From assembly GCF_000482805.1 (NCBI RefSeq), contig NZ_AXWT01000009.1, positions 1 to 64,000 on the forward strand: a stretch of DNA of 64,000 bases. The letters run 5' to 3'. Positions 1 to 15,450 of this stretch are shown in pieces (the first letter of the stretch is position 1; every line of letters starts with the position of its first letter). Origin of the DNA: Deinococcus murrayi DSM 11303. Its GTDB lineage: Bacteria > Deinococcota > Deinococci > Deinococcales > Deinococcaceae. The notes beneath the pieces were generated by a model. It was not told the DNA's origin and searched no databases. It worked only from the letters and a program-made list of their open reading frames with translations. A program made the position numbers and the translations under genes.

Positions 1-37
1 TTCTCAAGTCTCCATCTGACTTTTGACCCCTAGAGAG
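1..37. mobile_element. End of a second, partly visible insertion sequence
   Basis: Bases 20-37 are the same 18 bp as the right terminus of the complete IS at 725-1851 (CTTTTGACCCCTAGAGAG), and identity extends inward to 22 bp (16-37 versus 1830-1851). Further inward the two sequences diverge, so this is the end of a related, not identical, element lying mostly outside the window. Its orientation matches the complete copy, giving two direct-orientation IS ends around an AT-rich segment. Confidence 0.75.
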
Positions 38-211
38 TAATGATGTATACTTATTACGGAAAAACACGTTTTAAGTCTAAGAGACTGCACCAAATACGTG
101 AGAGCAACCGCTACGTTGAGGAATGAAGACCAGTACACATACCTGAGCTTCTCCATCAGTAAAATATCCTAGAAACATTGTAAATTCGCCTAGTCATTAT
201 AAGGAGCTTAT

Positions 212-712
212 ATGTCTTCAATAGGTATCCTAGCTACATATCTAATAGTTCAATTCTTATTGACTCTAATACATGAAATCGGACATGCTCTACCTATGAT
301 TTGGAGTAACTCCGGTAAAGCAAATATAAAGCTGGGATTACCGAAAAGTGGCAAACTATTTACATTAAATTTGGGTAGACTTACGCTAGAGGTTTATAGA
401 ACTTTTTTTTATTATGGTAGTTGTGATTACACAGGAACCCTGAAAATAAATCATCAATTCTGGATTACAGCGGGTGGGCCTTTGGCCTCACTAATAGTGT
501 TCATAATGGGCGTAACGCTTTTATTAAAGTCTACAAATAGTTTTACATGGAATTTAGCGCAAGTAATAATGATACTAAGTTTAGTGCAACTAGTGTCGAC
601 ATTATGGCCTATGCGTTACCCGTCATGGTGGCCAGGTTATGCAGGCTGGGAGAGCGATGGCGCACGGTTACTTAAACTTTGGCCGTTATTGCGAAGGCAA
701 TCACAAGAGTAA
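212..712 (+). CDS. Small M50-type membrane zinc metalloprotease homologue
   Basis: A 166-residue, largely hydrophobic protein. It shows the parts of the site-2-protease (M50) family: the zinc motif HEIGH at residues 21-25 inside the first membrane segment, a GGPLASL motif at about 88-94 at the start of a second hydrophobic segment, and an aspartate in ESDGARLL at about 149 that fits the third metal ligand. A strong ribosome-binding site (AAGGAG, 5 bases before the ATG) fixes the start. The gene is AT-rich with A/T-ending codons, unlike the high-GC genes around it, and sits between two related IS ends, so recent transfer is likely. Substrate unknown; no sigma or anti-sigma partner gene is visible. 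It looks intact, ending 12 bases before the IS. Confidence 0.72.
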   Translation: MSSIGILATYLIVQFLLTLIHEIGHALPMIWSNSGKANIKLGLPKSGKLFTLNLGRLTLEVYRTFFYYGSCDYTGTLKINHQFWITAGGPLASLIVFIMGVTLLLKSTNSFTWNLAQVIMILSLVQLVSTLWPMRYPSWWPGYAGWESDGARLLKLWPLLRRQSQE

Positions 713-724
713 TGTTTACAATGG

Positions 725-1851
<1,127 letters not shown>

Positions 1852-1859
1852 GGCCGGTA

Positions 1860-1935
1860 GCGTGTGGAGAAAAGAGGAAGGGGGAGACGTGCCGGGACGC
1901 TTCCCTCCTTCCTCGACAAGCCACAAGCCATACGC
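1860..1935. repeat. Small intergenic repeat, family B, copy 1
   Basis: Begins GTGTGGAGAAA, then GGGAGACG and GGGACG blocks, and ends with CCACAAGCC. The same order of blocks is seen at 11541-11619 and, more diverged, at 25011-25080. The GTGTGG start and CCACA end are inverted, so a hairpin is possible. It starts 8 bp after the IS end. Confidence 0.5.
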
Positions 1936-1954
1936 CACCCGCTATCCTCACCCC

Positions 1955-2395
1955 ATGAACTACGCCGCGACCCTCGCCGTGTTGGTCGTGTTGGCGTTTT
2001 CCTTTCCGCTCATGGTGCGGCTGGGCACCGCCATCGGCCTTTCGGAGGCGTACAGCGCGGCCACGCTGGGCGCGCTCGTCACGCTGGCTCTGGCGACCTA
2101 CCTCGTGCGCTGGCAGGTGGGGCGGCACCGGGTCACGCTGGAGCGCCTGGCCTCGGCGCGGGCGCAGGTGCTCGCCGACCCGGACAATCCCCGCGCCTAC
2201 TTCGTGGGCGGCGAGCACCTGGGAGTGATTCTGCTCCGGTTGGGCCGCCGCCGAGAAGCCGCCGAGGTCATTGACCGGTATGCCCGGTTGGGGGGTGCCC
2301 GCGAGAGCGAAATCGTGGCGCTGCGCGAGGCCTTGTCAAGCGCCGAGCGCCGCCAGCGCCGCGCTCAGGGCCGCGAGGGGGGCCGGGAAGCGTGA
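1955..2395 (+). CDS. Hypothetical two-helix membrane protein with tetratricopeptide-like tail
   Basis: 146 residues from the ATG at 1955; the longer open frame upstream runs through repeat DNA and is not credible. Two N-terminal hydrophobic segments (about residues 4-22 and 32-48) are followed by a soluble helical part rich in Arg and Ala. The stretch with DPDNPRAYFVGGEHLGVILLR and REAAEVIDRY resembles a tetratricopeptide-type helical pair. Function not recognised. It stands alone between the IS and the 75-residue gene, on the same strand as both rsmI and pfkA. Confidence 0.7.
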   Translation: MNYAATLAVLVVLAFSFPLMVRLGTAIGLSEAYSAATLGALVTLALATYLVRWQVGRHRVTLERLASARAQVLADPDNPRAYFVGGEHLGVILLRLGRRREAAEVIDRYARLGGARESEIVALREALSSAERRQRRAQGREGGREA

Positions 2396-2427
2396 GCCGT
2401 CCTGCCCTGCTCAGGGAAGACAAGCTC

Positions 2428-2433
2428 TAGAGT
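2428..2433 (+). promoter_or_regulatory. -10 element (TAGAGT), leaderless start
   Basis: TAGAGT followed by 7 bases and the ATG at 2441, so transcription would begin at or next to the start codon. No Shine-Dalgarno sequence fits in the gap. Confidence 0.5.
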
Positions 2434-2440
2434 AAAAGCC

Positions 2441-2668
2441 ATGAGGGCGTACAAGGGCATCGTGGAGGGCGGCGTTGTGGTGCTGGTCGGGGCGCGGTTG
2501 CCGGAAGGCACGGTCGTGACGGTCACGGTGGGCGAGGCCGAGCTGCTGCGTGCCCGCATCACCAGTGCGCTCACCCGCCGCCGGGTGCGGGTGCGCCTCA
2601 AGCCGCTGCCGGGCCTCGCCGCCGAGTCCGCCCTGCCAGGAGCTGCCCAGGGCGGGGGCGAGGATTGA
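2441..2668 (+). CDS. Small beta-strand protein resembling DUF104-type antitoxins
   Basis: 75 residues. The N-terminus (MRAYKGIVEGGVVVL, then LPEGTVVTVTV) follows the pattern K-G-x-V-x-x-G-V-V-x-L...L-P-E-G-T-x-V seen in DUF104/AF2212-like antitoxins and related small beta-barrel proteins. The rest is Arg- and Ala-rich. No PIN or other toxin gene lies beside it; instead its stop codon overlaps the TTG start of rsmI, so the two are probably translated together. The leaderless -10 element supports the start. The family assignment is from pattern only. Confidence 0.6.
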   Translation: MRAYKGIVEGGVVVLVGARLPEGTVVTVTVGEAELLRARITSALTRRRVRVRLKPLPGLAAESALPGAAQGGGED

Positions 2669-3507
2669 CCCCTGCGGACGCCGCTGCCCCCCGCCTGTGG
2701 CTGGTGCCCACCCCGGTCGGCAACCTCGGCGACCTCACCTTCCGAGCGGCCGAAGTGCTGCGCGGGGCGGATGCCGTGGCCTGCGAGGACACCCGCCGCA
2801 CCGGGGCGCTGCTGACCCACCTGGGCATCAGCCGCCCCCTCGTGCGGCTCGACGCCCACACCATGCACCGCGCCCCCGCCGTGCTGGCCGCGCACCCCCG
2901 CCTCGCCTACGTCAGTGACGCAGGCACTCCCGGCATCAGCGACCCCGGCGCGGAACTCGTCCGGGCAGCGCTGGACGCCGGGATTGCGGTCGAGGTGCTG
3001 CCCGGCCCGACCGCCTTTGTCCCGGCCCTCGTCCTCTCTGGCCTGCCCACCGCCCGCTTCACCTTCGAGGGCTTTTTGCCCAGGGCGGGTCGCGAGCGCG
3101 CCGAGCGGCTCTCTGCCATCGCCGCCCGCCCGGAAACGACCGTGCTGTACGAGAGTCCGCACCGCCTGGCGGCGACCCTCGCCGACCTCGCCGCCGCCTG
3201 CGGCCCAGAGCGGGCAGCCAGCGTGACCCGCGAACTCTCCAAACGCTTTGAGGAAACGGCGCGGGGCACCCTCGGCGACCTCGCCGCGCACTTTGCCCAG
3301 GGGGTGCGGGGCGAACTCGTCGTGGTGGTGGCCGGACGCCCCCCCGGCAGCGTCCTGCCCGGCGAGGCTGCCCCTGACCCCGAAGCCCAGGCACGCGCCT
3401 GGGCCGCCGAGGGCCGCTCGGCCCGCGAAATCCGGTCGTTGCTGATGGCGGCAGGTTTGCGTAAAAATGACGCTTATGCGCTGGCCCTGCGGGTCACGTC
3501 GCCTTGA
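2665..3507 (+). CDS. rsmI: 16S rRNA C1402 2'-O-methyltransferase RsmI
   Basis: 280 residues. It methylates the ribose of C1402 in the decoding centre using S-adenosylmethionine. Diagnostic motifs: LVPTPVGNLGD near residue 12, ACEDTRRTG, YVSDAGTPGISDPG, the substrate loop LPGPTAFVPALVLSGL, and FEGFLPR. Length is typical. The TTG start overlaps the TGA stop of the upstream small gene (ATTGA), which suggests translational coupling; no ATG lies before the conserved core. pfkA follows after 24 bases. Confidence 0.93.
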   Translation: MTPADAAAPRLWLVPTPVGNLGDLTFRAAEVLRGADAVACEDTRRTGALLTHLGISRPLVRLDAHTMHRAPAVLAAHPRLAYVSDAGTPGISDPGAELVRAALDAGIAVEVLPGPTAFVPALVLSGLPTARFTFEGFLPRAGRERAERLSAIAARPETTVLYESPHRLAATLADLAAACGPERAASVTRELSKRFEETARGTLGDLAAHFAQGVRGELVVVVAGRPPGSVLPGEAAPDPEAQARAWAAEGRSAREIRSLLMAAGLRKNDAYALALRVTSP

Positions 3508-3531
3508 ATCCCTTCGCCCCTGAGGTCTGTC

Positions 3532-4572
<1,041 letters not shown>

Positions 4573-4618
4573 CGGCCTGGCCGACTGCCGCAAGTCCCAA
4601 CCCAAAGCAACTAGAGAG

Positions 4619-4655
4619 AAAGGGGGGCGACGCCATCGGCGCGTCGCCCCCCTTT
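4619..4655. terminator. Bidirectional terminator between pfkA and ftsZ
   Basis: Perfect 15-bp stem (4619-4633 with 4641-4655; AAAGGGGGGCGACGC and its complement) around a 7-base loop. The A/T ends give short T runs in both directions, fitting the convergent genes. Confidence 0.85.
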
Positions 4656-4668
4656 CCGGCGTGCTCTC

Positions 4669-5766
<1,098 letters not shown>

Positions 5767-5880
5767 GGTGTCTCCTTCGGAAAGGGGCGCTGTTCCTTCC
5801 CCTCTCTGCTCTGTTCCGGGTAGCTTACCGTACCTGGCAGGTTGGCACGGCACAGGTGAGGCGCTTCCCCGGTGGGGGCG

Positions 5881-7247
<1,367 letters not shown>

Positions 7248-7248
<1 letters not shown>

Positions 7249-7985
7249 TACTGGACGCTCACCCCCCAGGGGTAGATGTAGATTTTTTGGTCAGGAAACT
7301 GCACGATGGCCTCAGCATACTTCAGCAGCGTGGCGAGGTCCCCGCTCCAGACCGTCGTGGTCGTTGTTGCCACCGTAAAGCCGCTGGGCGTATAGGCGAC
7401 CGACTGCACATTGTACCGCCGCAGGGCGCGCGTCAGGGCGAGGGCCTCGGCGCGGCGGTCTGGCCCCCACCCGCTGAGCAGCGGCAGGCCAACCACGTTG
7501 CGAGCACCCGGCAAGACGGTGCCGTCTTCGGCGAGGGCCACGACGTCCCCGCTGGGCCGTTTCCAGCGCACAAAGGGCACCCGCTCGCGCACCTGCACGG
7601 TCACCGTGTCCGGAAAGCGCCGGGTCACCGTGGCCGCCTCAATCCAGGGACTGCGCGCTAACCCTGCGGCCCGCCAGCGCCCGTAGTACAGCCACCCGAA
7701 CCCCGGCGTCAGCCCCGCGAGCTGCCGCACCTGCGCTTCGGAAAGCCGCTCGTGGCCCGTCACCGTCACCGTGCGGATGGGCAAGAGAAACCAGCTCGCC
7801 GCCAGTCCACCCAGCAGCACCAGCCCCCCCAGACTCCACCACAGCGGGCGCAGGTTGCGGGGGGGACGGGGAGGCGGCGGGGCGTTCGGTTCCGGCTCGT
7901 CCCCGGCGGGTTCGGGCGGCTCGGCGGCGACGGGTTCGGGCGGGGGGACCCGGCGGTTCCTGGGCCGGGGGTCGGGGTCGGTCAT
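7248..7985 (-). CDS. ftsQ: Cell division protein FtsQ
   Basis: 245 residues; bitopic divisome protein. A Pro/Glu/Arg-rich cytoplasmic N-terminus (1-45) precedes one transmembrane helix (about 48-68), then a POTRA domain beginning IRTVTVTGHERLSEAQVRQL and a beta domain. The family is poorly conserved, so the call rests on this order plus position between murB and ftsA. Its stop overlaps the ftsA start. Confidence 0.9.
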
Positions 7986-8006
7986 GGGGGTGATTGTAGC
8001 GGCCAG

Positions 8007-8086
8007 TGGTCCGCTTTCAGCTTTTGGCCATCAGCTATCCGCTTTCAGCAGGAGTCGCTCAATGCTGGCGGCTGGAAGCTGGCCGC

Positions 8087-8098
<12 letters not shown>
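8007..8098. repeat. Small intergenic repeat in the ftsQ-murB gap
   Basis: Sequence made of repeated CAGCTT, CCGCTTTCAGC and GCTGG blocks with partial inverted symmetry, similar in style to 21586-21644 and 47786-47833. It fills the 101-base gap between murB and ftsQ, where many bacteria carry ddl, and slightly overlaps the 3' end of murB. Confidence 0.35.
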
Positions 8099-8961
<863 letters not shown>

Positions 8962-8974
<13 letters not shown>

Positions 8975-10374
8975 GCCGGTTCTCCCGCCGCCAGCTCCCG
9001 CGAGAGCTTCCAGACGTCCCCGGCCCCCATCGTCACGATGAGGTCCCCCGCGCCCGCCGTCTCGCGCAGGTAACGCACGACCTCGGCGCGGTCGGGGAGG
9101 TAGCGCACGCCCGCGTGCCCGCCCTCGCGCATCCGGTCGCTGACGAGGGTGGCATGAATGCCGGGAATGGGCGGTTCGGAAGCCGCCGCAATGTCGAGGA
9201 TGAGCACCTCGTCGGCGGGCATCAAGGCGTCGGCCAGCCGGGGCCAGGACTGCTGGGTGCGCAGGTAGCGGTGCGGCTGAAAGACCACCCGCACCCGCCG
9301 CCCGGTCTGCCGCGCCGCTTGCACCGCCGCTGCCACCTTGGTGGGGTTGTGCGCGTAGTCGTCGACGACGAGCGCCCCATTCAGTTCGCCCACCCGCTGC
9401 CAGCGCCGCCCTGGCCCCCGAAAGGCGGCGAGCGCGGCGGCAGCGGCCCGGAAGTCTCCACCGTAGAGGTCGGTCACCGCGAGGGCCGCGAGCGCGTTCA
9501 GCACGTTGTGGGTGCCCGGTAGCCCCACGCGGGCTTCTCCCAGCACCTCCCCCCGGCGGGCCACTGTAAAGAAGGTGCCCTCGGTATCGGGGCGCAGGTC
9601 CAGGGCGCGGTAGTCGGCTCCCTCTGCTTGACCGTAGCTCAGGCGCTCGGTGGCCCCGCCGCACAGCTCCGCCAGCCCCGGCCAGTCGGCGCAGTACAGC
9701 ACCCGCTCCGACTGCCCCACGAACCGGGCAAAGGCGGCATGCTGCTCTTCGACCGTTTCCCAGTAGGTCGCCAGGTTGCCGCCCACGTGGTCATCTTCGG
9801 CGTTGGTGAACACCGCCGTCTGGCAGCTCAGGGCCGCGAAGCCCCGGTCAGACTCATCCACCTCCGCGACGAAAGGCCCCGTGCCCAGCCGGGCATTGGA
9901 GCCGAACTCCGGCACCATGCCGCCCACAAAGGCCGAGGGGTCCAGCCCCGCGCCCGCCAGCGCCACCGCAACCATAGCGGTCGTGGTGGTCTTGCCGTGG
10001 GTGCCGATGACGCCCACCGAGGGCGAGGCCGCGAGCAGTTCGCCCAGCAGCGCCATGCGGGGCCGCACTTCCACCCCGGTGGCGCGGGCGGCCAGCAGTT
10101 CGGGATGGTCCTTGGGCACCGCCTCGGATGCCACCAGCACGTCAACCCCCGCCACATGGGCGGCGTCGTGCCCGCAAGCGACCGGGATGCCGTCGCGGAC
10201 CAGCCCCTCGGTCAACTCGGACGCCTGCTCGTCGCAGCCGCTGACCCGCACCCCCTTGGCCGCGAGCAGCCGCGCAAAGGCACTCACGCCGATGCCGCCG
10301 ATACCCATCAGGTGGTAGTGGAGCGGACGGGAGGAAGAAGCGGGAGAGGGGATGGGGGAAGGGGGGTCAGTCAT
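8962..10374 (-). CDS. murC: UDP-N-acetylmuramate--L-alanine ligase
   Basis: 470 residues; first amino-acid ligase of the peptidoglycan stem. Seen: Rossmann-like HLMGIGGIGVSAFA at residue 21, the ATP loop GVIGTHGKTTTT near 117, and the C-terminal signature FQPHRYLRTQ. Its 3' end overlaps murB; 36 bases separate it from murG upstream. The first 17 residues are Pro/Ser-rich and may not be conserved. Confidence 0.96.
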
Positions 10375-10410
10375 GGTGAAAGGGGAGGAAAGCGGGCACG
10401 CGGGCAGCCG

Positions 10411-11499
<1,089 letters not shown>

Positions 11500-11506
11500 C
11501 CGGGGG

Positions 11507-11512
11507 AGTGTA
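11507..11512 (-). promoter_or_regulatory. -10 element (TACACT) for murG
   Basis: TACACT on the minus strand, 7 bases before the murG ATG. No ribosome-binding site intervenes, so the murG-to-ftsZ transcript probably starts without a leader here. Confidence 0.6.
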
Positions 11513-11540
11513 GCGGGTGGGCGTGTGGCCCGTCGCCCGC

Positions 11541-11619
11541 GGCCTGTGGAGAAAAACAGGGAGACGCGAGGGACGTCTCCCGCCTTCTTCCACACGCCAC
11601 GCGCTACACGCCACAAGCC
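11541..11619. repeat. Small intergenic repeat, family B, copy 2
   Basis: Blocks CTGTGGAGAAA, GGGAGACGCG, GGGACGTCTCCC and CCACACGCCAC...CCACAAGCC appear in the same order as at 1860-1935. It fills the murG to AIM24-like gap. Confidence 0.55.
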
Positions 11620-12363
<744 letters not shown>

Positions 12364-12369
12364 ACGCCC

Positions 12370-12375
12370 AGGGTA
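12370..12375 (-). promoter_or_regulatory. -10 element (TACCCT), leaderless AIM24-like gene
   Basis: TACCCT on the minus strand ends 6 bases before the ATG at 12363. Confidence 0.45.
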
Positions 12376-12418
12376 CGGGGCGAGGGTCGGGAGGGTTCCG
12401 GGCAGAAGCGCTCCGCCT

Positions 12419-13591
12419 TCAGGCCCTCGCCCTCAGGACCGCTTCGATGCGGCGCAGCGCTTCGCGCAGGGTGCCTGGCCCCACCGCGTAGCTCAGGCGC
12501 ACCCGGCCCGGTGCCCCGAAGTCGGTGCCGGGCACGACCGCGACCCCGCCCCGCTCCAGCAGCAGGCGGCTCGCCTCCAGCTCGTCGGGGTGCAGGCGGG
12601 TGATGTCGGGCAGGACGTAAAAAGCGCCTTGCGGGGTGGGGGTCGTGAGGCCGAGCGCGTTCAGCCCCGCGACCAAGACGTCGCGCCGCTCGCGGTAGGC
12701 GGCCCGCGCTTCCGCCACGAAGCGGGCCGTCGCCGCGTGCTCGGTCAGGGCGGCGAGGGCGGCGTGTTGGGAGACGGTGCAGGCTCCGGTCGTGCTTTGC
12801 GATTGCAGGGCATTCATCGCCGCTATCCACTCGCGTGGCCCCCCCGCGTAGCCGATGCGCCAGCCTGTCATCGCGTAGGCCTTGCTCGCGCCGTTGACGG
12901 TGAGGGTGCGTTCCGGGGCAAAGCGGGCGGGACTGACATGCTCGGCCTCGTAGACCAAGTGCTCGTAAATCTCGTCCGAGAGCAGCCACAGCCCCCGCCG
13001 CCGAGCCAGGTCGGCGACCGCTTCTAGCACCGGGGCCGGGTACACCGCTCCCGTCGGGTTGCCGGGGCTGTTCAGCACCACCAGGCGCGTTCGCGGCGTG
13101 ACCCGCGCCGCGAGGTCCTCCGGGTCGAGGACAAAGCCCGCCTCCGCCCGCGTGGGCACCGCAACGGGTACCGCCCCCATCAGCGCCACCATCTCCGGGT
13201 AGCTCACCCAGGAGGGGGCGGGGATAAGCACCTCGTCGCCGGGGTCCAGCAGCGCGAAGAGGGCGTTGAAGAGGGCTTGCTTGCCGCCGCTCGTGACCGT
13301 CACGGCGTCCGGCGGGTACTCCAGCCCGTTTTCGCGGGCAAACTTGGCGCTCACGGCCTCGCGCAGTTCCGGCAGGCCACTGACGGGCGTATAGCGGGTG
13401 TGCCCGGCCTCAATCGCGGCGATGCCCGCGGCCCTCACATGCGGCGGCGTCTCGAAATCCGGCTCCCCTACGCTAAGGCTCAGCACGTCCGCCCCCGCCC
13501 GGCGCAGCTCCAGCGCCCGTGAGGTGACCGCGACCGTCGCCGAGGGCTTCAGGCCGCGTGCCCGCGCCGAGAGGGAAAAGGCAGTGCCCAT
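12419..13591 (-). CDS. aspC: Class I/II pyridoxal-phosphate aminotransferase, probably aspartate
   Basis: 390 residues. Seen: LSVGEPDFETP near residue 39, YTPVSGLPELR, VTSGGKQALFNALFAL, NSPGNPTGAVY near 174, LSDEIYEHLVYE, and the PLP lysine in VNGASKAYAMTGWRIGYAGGP near 235. This is the subgroup Ib aspartate aminotransferase pattern, which in Thermus-type enzymes can also take aromatic or prephenate substrates, so the exact substrate is uncertain. A TAGCCT element lies 5 bases before the ATG. Confidence 0.88.
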   Translation of the reverse strand: MGTAFSLSARARGLKPSATVAVTSRALELRRAGADVLSLSVGEPDFETPPHVRAAGIAAIEAGHTRYTPVSGLPELREAVSAKFARENGLEYPPDAVTVTSGGKQALFNALFALLDPGDEVLIPAPSWVSYPEMVALMGAVPVAVPTRAEAGFVLDPEDLAARVTPRTRLVVLNSPGNPTGAVYPAPVLEAVADLARRRGLWLLSDEIYEHLVYEAEHVSPARFAPERTLTVNGASKAYAMTGWRIGYAGGPREWIAAMNALQSQSTTGACTVSQHAALAALTEHAATARFVAEARAAYRERRDVLVAGLNALGLTTPTPQGAFYVLPDITRLHPDELEASRLLLERGGVAVVPGTDFGAPGRVRLSYAVGPGTLREALRRIEAVLRARA

Positions 13592-13657
13592 GCCCCAGGC
13601 TAGGGGCCGCAGCGGAGCCGGGAGCGTGGGCGGGCTAGAGGAGGATTGAGTTGGTCA

Positions 13658-13692
13658 CCTGTCCCCTCTCCCGCCAGGGGAGAGGGGACAGG
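13658..13692 (-). terminator. Hairpin after the response regulator gene
   Basis: CCTGTCCCCTCTCC pairs with GGAGAGGGGACAGG around a short loop. It lies just downstream of the minus-strand regulator gene stop; there is no clear T run. Confidence 0.55.
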
Positions 13693-13711
13693 GCACTCCG
13701 TTCACCGTGGT

Positions 13712-14296
13712 TTACTGCAACAGGCCGATGCTGCGCGCCCGGCTGACCGCCTCGGTGCGGTCCCCGGCTTCGAGTTTCACGTACAGGCGGGCGAGGTGGT
13801 CCTTGACGGTGTCGGGGCTGACGCCGAGGTTCTTGGCGATTTCCTTGTTGGAATAGCCCTGGGCGAGGAGGGGCAGTACCTCCGACTCGCGGGGGGTGAG
13901 GCGGGGCACCTCAACCTGCGGCAGGCGGTCTATGTCGGGGTTGGCGACGATATCGCGCAGTTGCCGGGCGAGCGACTCTGGGTCTGTCTCCTTGCTGACG
14001 TAGCCGCGTGCTCCCGCAGCCCGCGCCGCCTGCACGATGGCGGGTTCGGCAAAGGTGGTAATGAGGATGCTCACGACGCTGGGGTGGGTCTGGCGCAGCC
14101 GCTCGCAGACCTCAATCCCGGTCAGGCCGGGCATCTTGACGTCGAGGAGGGCCGCGTCGGGTTCTAGGGTCCGGCAGGCGCCCAGGGCTTGCAGGCCGTC
14201 GGCGGCTTCTGCCACCACATCGAACCCTTGGTGCAGTAGCGCGTATTTCAGGCCCATGCGAAAGAGGGGGTGGTCGTCGGCAATCACGATTCTCAA
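13712..14296 (-). CDS. NarL/FixJ-type response regulator
   Basis: 194 residues. Receiver domain (1-118): acidic DD at 7-8, phosphoacceptor D53 in ALLDVKMPGLTG, T in ILITTF, K in YVSKETDP. LuxR-type HTH (about 133-194): LTPRESEVLPLLAQGYSNKEIAKNLGVSPDTVKDHL. It starts at TTG (14296), which overlaps the kinase stop (TTGA), with GGAGG 7 bases upstream, so it is translationally coupled to the kinase. Signal and targets unknown. Confidence 0.93.
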   Translation of the reverse strand: MRIVIADDHPLFRMGLKYALLHQGFDVVAEAADGLQALGACRTLEPDAALLDVKMPGLTGIEVCERLRQTHPSVVSILITTFAEPAIVQAARAAGARGYVSKETDPESLARQLRDIVANPDIDRLPQVEVPRLTPRESEVLPLLAQGYSNKEIAKNLGVSPDTVKDHLARLYVKLEAGDRTEAVSRARSIGLLQ

Positions 14297-15357
14297 GGGG
14301 TCACCTCCGGTAACAGCAGGCAGAACGTGGTGGGCAGGGGCGAGGTGTCGTCACGGCGGTACTCCAGCGCTCCGCCGTGCGCCTCCGCGACCCGGCGGGC
14401 GATAAAGAGTCCTAGGCCCGTCATTCCGGCGGCGTACTGCTGCCCGGCGATGGTGGTGGGCTGCGCGTTGAAGGGCTGGGCGAGTTCGGAGAGGGGCGCG
14501 CACAGGCCGGGGCCGTCGTCGCGGACTTCCAGCCCCTGCGGGGTCACGCGCAGCTCTACCCCCGTGCGGGCGTACCGCAGCGCGTTGGCCGCGAGGTTGG
14601 TGACCGCCCGCTCCAGCACGGCAGCGTCGGCGCGGGCGTGGCCCCTGCCGCTGGCCGTGAGGGTCAGGCCCCGCGCCCCCGCCTGGGGCGAGAGCCGCCG
14701 GGCCACCTCCGCGAGCAGGGCACCAAGGTCAGTGGGGCCGGGTGAGAGCTGCACCTCTTCGCGCTCGAAGCGGTGGGCGTCGGCCATCTGGGCAACCAGG
14801 GCGAGCAGCCGGGCGTTTTCGCGTTCCAGTTCGCCCGCGACCTCGCGGCGCTGCTCGGCGCTCAGGGCACCCTGGTCCAGCAACCGGGCGAGGTGTCCGG
14901 TGGCAATCAGCGGCGTCCGCAGGTCGTGCACCAGCGTCGCCATAAAGGCCCCCCGCCGCTCCTGCTCGGTGGCAAGCCGCCCCAGCAGTCCGGTAAAGGC
15001 CCGCCGCAAGGCCCGGATTTCTGCCGGGTCATCCGGGTGGGGCTGCGCGAAGCTGCCCGCGCCGACCTCGCCTTCGAGCCGCCGCAGCGGGCGCAGCAGC
15101 ACCCCGCTGAGCAGGTACCCCACCCCCCCGCACAGCGCCGCAACCAGCGTGAGCCACAGCGCCAGCGCCGGGGCCGCGTTCGCGCCCGCTGCCCCGACGC
15201 TCAGCACCAGATTGGGCAGGAACGCGAGCAGAAAAATCACCAGGGTGAACTGTGCCCGCAGGGTGCCCGCCTGCCCCCACCCCACCCGGCGAGGGGCGAC
15301 CCTTCCGGTGACCCCAAGGCCCCCTGGCCGGGTGACCTGCGCGTCTCCTGTGCTCAC
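14293..15357 (-). CDS. Membrane sensor histidine kinase
   Basis: 354 residues from the GTG at 15357. Two transmembrane helices (about 35-55 and 60-83) with almost no extracytoplasmic loop, then a HAMP-like linker, a HisKA helix with the phospho-His in LVHDLRTPLI, and a catalytic domain with N box LAANALRYA, G1 RDDGPGL and G2 GLGLFIARR. The small sensor part suggests that membrane state or a partner protein is sensed. A TACACT element 7 bases before GTG supports the start; the longer frame has no other signal. HisKA kinases usually pair with OmpR regulators, so pairing with a NarL regulator is uncommon. Confidence 0.9.
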   Translation of the reverse strand: MSTGDAQVTRPGGLGVTGRVAPRRVGWGQAGTLRAQFTLVIFLLAFLPNLVLSVGAAGANAAPALALWLTLVAALCGGVGYLLSGVLLRPLRRLEGEVGAGSFAQPHPDDPAEIRALRRAFTGLLGRLATEQERRGAFMATLVHDLRTPLIATGHLARLLDQGALSAEQRREVAGELERENARLLALVAQMADAHRFEREEVQLSPGPTDLGALLAEVARRLSPQAGARGLTLTASGRGHARADAAVLERAVTNLAANALRYARTGVELRVTPQGLEVRDDGPGLCAPLSELAQPFNAQPTTIAGQQYAAGMTGLGLFIARRVAEAHGGALEYRRDDTSPLPTTFCLLLPEVTP

Positions 15358-15364
15358 GGTCCAG

Positions 15365-15370
15365 AGTGTA
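15365..15370 (-). promoter_or_regulatory. -10 element (TACACT) for the kinase-regulator operon
   Basis: TACACT, then 7 bases, then GTG at 15357: the same geometry as murG and lepA. Confidence 0.55.
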
Positions 15371-15450
15371 AAAATCCCCCTCTGACAGAATCCCCACACC
15401 GGTCCTGCGCCCGTCAAGGCCCGCCCAGTGGAGGGAAGGAGAAAGAGACA

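Noticed and set aside
4607..4620. CTAGAGAG string near the pfkA terminator resembling the IS terminus
   Set aside because: Only 8 bases match and there is no inverted partner or remnant of transposase; chance.
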